Assembly (NCBI RefSeq): GCF_016907975.1
Contig: NZ_JAFBCY010000005.1
Coordinates: 62,001 to 126,000, forward strand
DNA length: 64,000 bases
Origin: Methylopila capsulata
GTDB lineage: Bacteria > Pseudomonadota > Alphaproteobacteria > Rhizobiales > Methylopilaceae
Direction of reading: 5' to 3'
In this document: positions 59,509 through 64,000 of the stretch, one piece after another
How positions within the stretch are numbered: position 1 is the stretch's first letter
Layout: the number at the start of each line of letters is the position of its first letter
The notes under the pieces: generated by a model
Seen by the model: only the letters and a program-made list of their open reading frames with translations
Told to the model about the DNA's origin: nothing
The model's database searches: none
Translations under genes and position numbers: made by a program

Positions 59509-60738
59509 ATGATCGAGCTCTCCCTCATGGACGCGCGGCGCATCGCGCTTCTCGCCTGCGGCCTCGCCGGCCCGCGGCCCGCCCGCGCCGGCCCCGCGGC
59601 CCTCGCCGCGCTCTACGACCGGCTGGCGATGACGCAGATCGACAGCGTCAACGTGCTCGCCCGCGCGCACCTGATGCCGGCGTTCTCGCGGCTCGGGGAC
59701 TACGACGTGGCCCGGCTCGACCGGATGCAGACGGGGCCGAAGCGGGCGCTGTTCGAATACTGGGGCCACGAGGCCTCGCTGATCCGGGCCGACCTGCAGC
59801 CGGCGCTGCGCTGGCGCATGGCGCGCGCCAGGGAGGGCCGCGGGATCTACGCCGGCCTCGCCCGATTTGGACGCGAGCGAAAGGACTTCGTGGAGGCGAC
59901 GCTGGCGGAGGTCGCCCGGCGCGGCCCTCTGTCGGCGGGCGAGCTCGGGGCGGGCGCCAAGGGCGAAGGCGGCTGGTGGGGCTGGAGCGAGGCCAAGATC
60001 GCGCTCGAATGGCTGTTCTGGGCGGGGCTCGTCACCACCCGCTCCCGCCGCGGCTTCGAGCGGATCTACGACCTCACCGACCGCGCCCTGCCCGAGGCCG
60101 CGGCCCTGCCGACGCCGGACGAGCCGGAGGCGCAGCGCATCCTCTTGCGGGCGGCCGCCCGGGCGCTGGGGATCGCGACGGCGGGCGATCTCAGGGCCTA
60201 CTGGCGGATCGGGCCGGAGGACGCCAGGGCGCGGATCCCGGAGCTGGTCGAGGCCGGGGATCTCGTCCCGGCGCGCGTCGAGGGCTGGGCGCAGCCGGCC
60301 TATCTCGCACGCGGAGCCGAGCCTCCGAAGCGGCGGCCGCGGGCCGCGGCGCTGGTCTCGCCGTTCGACCCGCTGCTCTGGGAGCGCGACCGGGCCGAGA
60401 GGCTCTTCGGATTCCGCTACCGCATCGAGATCTACGTGCCGGCGCACAAGCGCGAGCACGGCTACTACGTGCTGCCCTTCGTCATGGGCGAGCGGATCGC
60501 CGCGCGCCTCGACCTCAAGGCGGACAGGGCCGCCGGCCGGCTGGTGGTCGCCGCCGCCCATCTCGAACCCGGCGCGCCCCCGGCGGAGACGGTGGAACGG
60601 CTGGCCCTGGAGCTCGAGCGGCTCTGCGGCTGGCTCGGCCTGTCCGGCGTCGACGTCGCGCCGGCCGGAAATCTGGCGGACGCGCTCCGCCTCCGGATCG
60701 CCCCCGCGGCGATGGCGCTGACGACGGAGTTGGGTTAA
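59509..60738 (+). CDS. YcaQ-like DNA glycosylase (winged-helix, DUF1006/AlkX)
   Basis: A 409-residue winged-helix protein of the YcaQ/AlkZ family that unhooks DNA interstrand crosslinks. MTQIDSVNVLARAHLMPAFSRLGDY contains the QxD motif (QID) of the YcaQ branch, in which the aspartate is catalytic. GPKRALFEYWGHEASLI and WRMARAREGRG are further family blocks, and the C-terminal region has VSPFDPLLWERDRAERLFGFRYRIEIYVP. ATG 59509 is preferred; the TTG at 59473 adds residues without similarity. It stands alone, 39 bases before a response regulator gene. Confidence 0.88.
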   Translation: MIELSLMDARRIALLACGLAGPRPARAGPAALAALYDRLAMTQIDSVNVLARAHLMPAFSRLGDYDVARLDRMQTGPKRALFEYWGHEASLIRADLQPALRWRMARAREGRGIYAGLARFGRERKDFVEATLAEVARRGPLSAGELGAGAKGEGGWWGWSEAKIALEWLFWAGLVTTRSRRGFERIYDLTDRALPEAAALPTPDEPEAQRILLRAAARALGIATAGDLRAYWRIGPEDARARIPELVEAGDLVPARVEGWAQPAYLARGAEPPKRRPRAAALVSPFDPLLWERDRAERLFGFRYRIEIYVPAHKREHGYYVLPFVMGERIAARLDLKADRAAGRLVVAAAHLEPGAPPAETVERLALELERLCGWLGLSGVDVAPAGNLADALRLRIAPAAMALTTELG

Positions 60739-60777
60739 CCGGGGTTAACGGGGGGTCAACACGGGGAGAATCGCGGG

Positions 60778-61248
60778 ATGCGCGTGCTGATCGTCGAGGA
60801 CGACATGGTGATCGCCGGCAATCTGGGCCCGATCATCACGCGGGCCGGCCATGATCTGGTCGGGCTGGCCGCCGAGATGGGAAGCGCGGTCGCCCTGCTG
60901 CGGTCGACCCGCGTCGACGTCGCCTTCATCGACATCCACCTGCTCGACGGCCGGACCGGCGTCGAGGTCGCCCGCGTCGCCGCCGAGGAGGGCGCCGTCG
61001 CGATCTTCACCACGGCGAACCGCGGCCTGGCGCCGCCGGACTTCGCCGGCGCCTGCGGGGTGATCGAAAAGCCCTATCACGACGCGGCGATCGAGGCCGC
61101 GCTCGCCTATGTCGCCGCCCGGCTCGCCGATGGCTGGACCGCCGCCCCGCCGCCGCCCGGCTTCGAGCTGTCGCCGCAGTGGGCCAAGCGTCCGAACGCG
61201 ACCCCTCGCCCCCGGCCCGCCGCGACCGAAAGCCAGCCCAGCGTCTGA
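60778..61248 (+). CDS. Single-domain response regulator
   Basis: A 156-residue receiver protein without an output domain. Phospho-acceptor Asp52 is in DVAFIDIHLLDGRTG, the acidic pocket is VEDD (7-9), the switch threonine is in IFTTANRG and the lysine in CGVIEKPYHD. The tail (about 120-156) is Pro-rich and carries no recognised domain. It may work as a phosphate relay or by binding a partner, as in many alphaproteobacterial stand-alone receivers; no kinase gene is nearby. Just upstream are two TTAAC half-sites (about 60735-60748). Confidence 0.87.
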   Translation: MRVLIVEDDMVIAGNLGPIITRAGHDLVGLAAEMGSAVALLRSTRVDVAFIDIHLLDGRTGVEVARVAAEEGAVAIFTTANRGLAPPDFAGACGVIEKPYHDAAIEAALAYVAARLADGWTAAPPPPGFELSPQWAKRPNATPRPRPAATESQPSV

Positions 61249-61333
61249 AGCGCTTGCGCTCGGGCCCGCGCGCCGGTATCGGCGAAGCGTTCCGGGCGGC
61301 GGCTCCGCCCGGCGACCCAGGGAGAGAGCCCGC

Positions 61334-62293
61334 ATGGCCTCCAAGCTCGAGCAGCTCCGCCGGATGTCGGTGGTCGTGGCCGACACCGGCGAGATCGAAA
61401 CCGTCCGCCGGCTCAAACCCCAGGACTGCACCACCAATCCCTCGCTCATACTGAAGGCGGTGGACGGCGGCGCGGCGGCCGCCGTGGTCGACGAGGGCGT
61501 GGCCTGGGGCAAGCGCCAGTCCGGCGCGCCCGAGGCGGTGGCCCGCGCGGTCTGCGATCGGCTGGCCGTCTCGCTCGGCGTGGAGCTCAGCCGCATCGTG
61601 CCGGGCCGGGTCTCGACCGAGGTCGACGCCGATCTCTCCTTCGACACCGAAGCGACGCTCGCCAAGGCGCGCGCCCTCATCGCCCAGTACAAGGAGCGCG
61701 GCGTCGAGCGCGACCGCATCCTGATCAAGATCGCCGCCACCTGGGAGGGCGCCCAGGCCGCCAGGATCCTCCAGGCGGAAGGCGTCGACTGCAACATGAC
61801 GCTGATCTTCGGCCTGCCGCAGGCCGCAATCTGCGCCGACGCCCGCGCCTTCCTGATCTCGCCCTTCGTCGGCCGCATCCTGGACTGGCACGTCAAGGCC
61901 GGCGGCGGCCCCTACAGCCCGGACGAAGACCCCGGCGTCCGCTCGGTCAAGGCGATCTACGCCGACTACAAGAGCCGCGGCGTCGAGACCGTGGTCATGG
62001 CCGCCTCGTTCCGCAACGCGGGCGAGATCGAGGCCCTGGCCGGCTGCGACCGGCTGACGATCAGCCCCGCCCTGCTCGACGAGCTCGCCGGGGCCGACGG
62101 CGAGCTGCCGCGGCGGCTCGATCCCGCGACGCCGGACGCGGCTCCGGCGGCGGCGCCGACCGACGAGGCGGGCTTCCGCTTCGCACTCAACCAGGACCCG
62201 ATGGCGACCGAGAAGCTCGCCGAGGGCATCCGCCAGTTCGTCAAGGATCTCAACACCCTGCGCGGCCTGATCGCCAAGCGTCTGGAGAGCTGA
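61334..62293 (+). CDS. tal: Transaldolase (TalB type)
   Basis: Pentose phosphate pathway enzyme: sedoheptulose 7-phosphate + glyceraldehyde 3-phosphate to erythrose 4-phosphate + fructose 6-phosphate. It is 319 residues with VVVADTGEIETVRRLKPQDCTTNPSLIL near the N-terminus (Asp17) and the Schiff-base lysine in ILIKIAATWEGAQAARIL. NMTLIFGLPQAAICADA and SPFVGRILDWH are standard. ATG 61334 follows AGGGAGAGAG. It is a single gene with 85 bases to the preceding receiver gene. Confidence 0.95.
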   Translation: MASKLEQLRRMSVVVADTGEIETVRRLKPQDCTTNPSLILKAVDGGAAAAVVDEGVAWGKRQSGAPEAVARAVCDRLAVSLGVELSRIVPGRVSTEVDADLSFDTEATLAKARALIAQYKERGVERDRILIKIAATWEGAQAARILQAEGVDCNMTLIFGLPQAAICADARAFLISPFVGRILDWHVKAGGGPYSPDEDPGVRSVKAIYADYKSRGVETVVMAASFRNAGEIEALAGCDRLTISPALLDELAGADGELPRRLDPATPDAAPAAAPTDEAGFRFALNQDPMATEKLAEGIRQFVKDLNTLRGLIAKRLES

Positions 62294-62396
62294 GCCGCGC
62301 CCGGCGCGGCCGGTGCGCGGGCGCTACAACCAGAGAGGCTTTGACTTCTCACGCAAAGTTGCTGCATCGTTAGCATCTGCAGCATAGGGGAGTCTC

Positions 62397-63752
62397 ATGG
62401 CTGACGAAAGCGCAACTGCAAGTAAAAGCGGTGACAAGCAACACAGAATTGTCACAATGGTCGATGGCAAAAAAAGAACTATCGGTCATTCTTTCAATCG
62501 CGGCGAACAGGCCACCTTCGGCCCTTCTGAATCCCAGCTTACCCGACCGACCGGCCTGCAGCGTTACCTGACCAAGGGCCTGATGCCGGCGGAACGATTC
62601 ATCGAAGCCGACACCACGATCGTCGCTTTCGGCAGCTGCTTCGCCAACAACATCAGCAACTACCTCAACAATCTCGGCTACAACGTAGCCACCAAGAAGG
62701 ACAACGTCGCCTATATTTCGAAGATGGGCGACGGCATGGTGAACACGTACGCCATCCGTCAACAGTTCGAGTGGGCCTGGAACAACGTCGTTCCGAAGGC
62801 CGACCTGTGGCGCGGCTACGACGCCGAAGAGTTCGGGTACGACGAGAACGTCCGCCTGCGCACGGCCGAACTGTTCGACTCCGCGGACGTCTTCATCATC
62901 ACGCTCGGCCTGTCGGAGATCTGGTACGACGAGCCGACCGGTGAGGTGTTCTGGCGCGCCGTGCCGAAGGACAAGTACGATCCCGAACGCCACAAGTTCC
63001 GGGTCGCGGGGTTCAACGAGAGCCTCGAGAACCTGCGCGCGATCTACAGTCTGATCCGCGAGCGCAAACCCGAGGCCACCATCGTCTTCACGGTCTCGCC
63101 GATCCCGCTGGCGGCCACCTTCCGCCCGATCTCGTGCATCGTCGCGAACGCGGAGTCGAAGGCGATCCTGCGCGCCGCGCTCGGCGAATTGCTGCGCGAC
63201 TGTCAGCCGACTGACGCCAAGCTGATGTACTTCCCGTCCTATGAGATCGTGACGGAGGCCTTCCGTCACCAGTTCGGCAGCGACCGGCGGCACGTCTATC
63301 CGCACGTCCTCAACCTGAACATGAAGGCGTTCGAGCGCTTCTACTGCAAGACCGAGCTGTCGGACGAAGAGCTCGAGAAGGTCTACACGGACGCGATCCT
63401 CCGCGACAAGGCGCTCGGCGGCAATGACCAAGCGGCGGAGAGGGCCCGCCTCCACGCAGAGAAAACGGAAGCTCGCCAGAAGCTTATCGCCGATCGCAAG
63501 GCCCGCGGACTGAACACGACCGGCGCCAAGACCCGGGAAGAGCGCGCCGCCGCCCGGGCGAAGGCGCTGGCGGCCCTCGGCAAGACCGACGCGCCCGCCA
63601 AGGGCAAGAAGGTCAAGACGGCGAAGCCCGACAAGGTCAGCGGCGAAGCCAAGCGCGCGGCGACCGCCGCCGAGCGCAAGATCGCGAAGCGCGCCGAGCG
63701 CAAGGCGAAGGCGGGCGCAGCGACGACCGCCATCGACGGCAAGGCGGCCTGA
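62397..63752 (+). CDS. GSCFA-domain protein
   Basis: A 451-residue protein with a GSCFA domain (about 55-330), a family related to SGNH/GDSL hydrolases found in surface-polysaccharide contexts. The eponymous block is VAFGSCFANNISNYLNN, with GLSEIWYDEPTGEVFWR and VSPIPLAATFRPI further on. The serine in GSCFA and the later histidines could form a hydrolase site. After residue 370 the chain becomes a long Lys/Ala/Arg-rich tail (AERKIAKRAERKAKAGAA) of probable coiled-coil or unstructured type. The first about 40 codons are A/T-richer than the rest. ATG 62397 follows GGGGAG at proper distance. Confidence 0.85.
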   Translation: MADESATASKSGDKQHRIVTMVDGKKRTIGHSFNRGEQATFGPSESQLTRPTGLQRYLTKGLMPAERFIEADTTIVAFGSCFANNISNYLNNLGYNVATKKDNVAYISKMGDGMVNTYAIRQQFEWAWNNVVPKADLWRGYDAEEFGYDENVRLRTAELFDSADVFIITLGLSEIWYDEPTGEVFWRAVPKDKYDPERHKFRVAGFNESLENLRAIYSLIRERKPEATIVFTVSPIPLAATFRPISCIVANAESKAILRAALGELLRDCQPTDAKLMYFPSYEIVTEAFRHQFGSDRRHVYPHVLNLNMKAFERFYCKTELSDEELEKVYTDAILRDKALGGNDQAAERARLHAEKTEARQKLIADRKARGLNTTGAKTREERAAARAKALAALGKTDAPAKGKKVKTAKPDKVSGEAKRAATAAERKIAKRAERKAKAGAATTAIDGKAA

Positions 63753-63797
63753 CACGGCCGTCGGCCGGTCGCTGCAGGCCGGTCACTGACCTGAACG

Positions 63798-63826
63798 AAC
63801 GGTCGCTCTTCCCCGGAGCGGCCGTT
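63798..63826. terminator. Probable terminator after the GSCFA gene
   Basis: AACGGTCGCTC (63798-63808) pairs with GAGCGGCCGTT (63816-63826) with one G-T wobble and a seven-base loop, followed by TCGTGTTTC. It lies between convergent genes. Confidence 0.6.
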
Positions 63827-63866
63827 TCGTGTTTCGCCCCGTCGCCGCGCGGCCGCAGCGGCATCG

Positions 63867-64000
63867 TCAGTCCTCGCCCAGCATCTTCGCCCGGATCTGC
63901 TCGACGCGGCCGAGCCGCTCGGCGGCCTCGTGGCTCATGAGTTCGGTCACGCGCGCGACCAGCGCCTCGGTGACCGCCATCAGGCTGGTGAAGCTGTCCC
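63867..64000 (-). CDS. C-terminal end of a minus-strand gene, possibly RpiR-type regulator (truncated)
   Basis: The frame is open from the right edge to a TGA at 63869-63867. The last 43 residues read DSFTSLMAVTEALVARV, then TELMSHEAAERLGRVEQIRAKMLGED. The helical TSLMAVTEALVARV segment is like the end of MurR/RpiR-type SIS-domain regulators, but the fragment is too short for a firm call. It is convergent with the GSCFA gene. Codon use is typical of the window. Confidence 0.6.
   Translation of the reverse strand, partial: DSFTSLMAVTEALVARVTELMSHEAAERLGRVEQIRAKMLGED

Noticed and set aside
60735-60748. TTAA-TTAA pair upstream of the small response regulator, resembling a CtrA site
   Set aside because: The spacer is six bases instead of the usual seven and flanks do not match; kept only as a remark.

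Overview
The window looks like a chromosomal segment of a GC-rich alphaproteobacterium, most likely of the order Hyphomicrobiales (Rhizobiales). The evidence is a GapR nucleoid protein, a PhaR-regulated polyhydroxybutyrate module, a RibBX-type RibB fusion, DUF1036/DUF1244/DUF2312 genes, a zinc-ligand-free L36, an OxlT-like transporter and alphaproteobacterial-style intergenic palindromes. The family or genus cannot be fixed from the sequence. No rRNA, tRNA, CRISPR array, insertion sequence or phage gene was recognised. Genes are dense, and 1-4 base overlaps (ATGA, GTGA) are common.

Layout. 1-7168: ferric-siderophore uptake (cytoplasmic esterase, TonB-dependent receptor, FhuD-, FhuB- and FhuC-like genes). 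7184-18497: a surface-glycan region with an ELM1-family protein, two divergently oriented paralogous surface-carbohydrate proteins, a 2OG-Fe(II) oxygenase, a nucleotide-sugar dehydrogenase, a compact neuB-neuC-neuA nonulosonic acid cassette and a half-size ABC exporter. 18549-30174: what I read as a sphingolipid locus. It has a fatty acyl-AMP ligase, an acyl carrier protein and serine palmitoyltransferase on the plus strand; a nucleotidyltransferase-fold protein, a lipid kinase and a CDP-alcohol phosphatidyltransferase on the minus strand; and HIT, LptF-like, LptG-like, N-acyltransferase (candidate bacterial ceramide synthase) and NTP-transferase genes in one overlapping plus-strand operon. 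30360-36666: an OxlT-like transporter, an NTP transferase overlapping ribBX, glyoxalase II, a DUF985 cupin and two amino-acid-type exporters. 36674-39597: phaB, phaA and divergent phaR. 39676-47419: oligoendopeptidase F, a sigma-54 response regulator and two peptidoglycan enzymes. 47495-56592: housekeeping and conserved hypothetical genes (gapR, DUF1244, N-formylglutamate amidohydrolase, glycerate kinase, DUF1036, pyruvate kinase, rpmJ, a CitE-like lyase). 56788-63752: a second TonB-dependent receptor, a DUF2946-like protein, a YcaQ-like glycosylase, a small response regulator, transaldolase and a GSCFA protein. The 3' end of another minus-strand gene runs off the right edge.

How the genes could work together. 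In the central locus, the acyl-AMP ligase would load the carrier protein, SPT would condense acyl-ACP with serine, and the N-acyltransferase would form the ceramide backbone. The kinase and CDP-alcohol phosphatidyltransferase would build an anionic headgroup. The extra LptF/LptG pair would move the lipid towards the outer membrane. The adjoining nonulosonate and ABC-exporter genes suggest sialic-acid-like surface decoration next to these lipid genes. Family assignments rest on motifs; the pathway assembly is inference. Three intergenic hairpin-rich repeats occur near 3.2, 23.3 and 56.7 kb.
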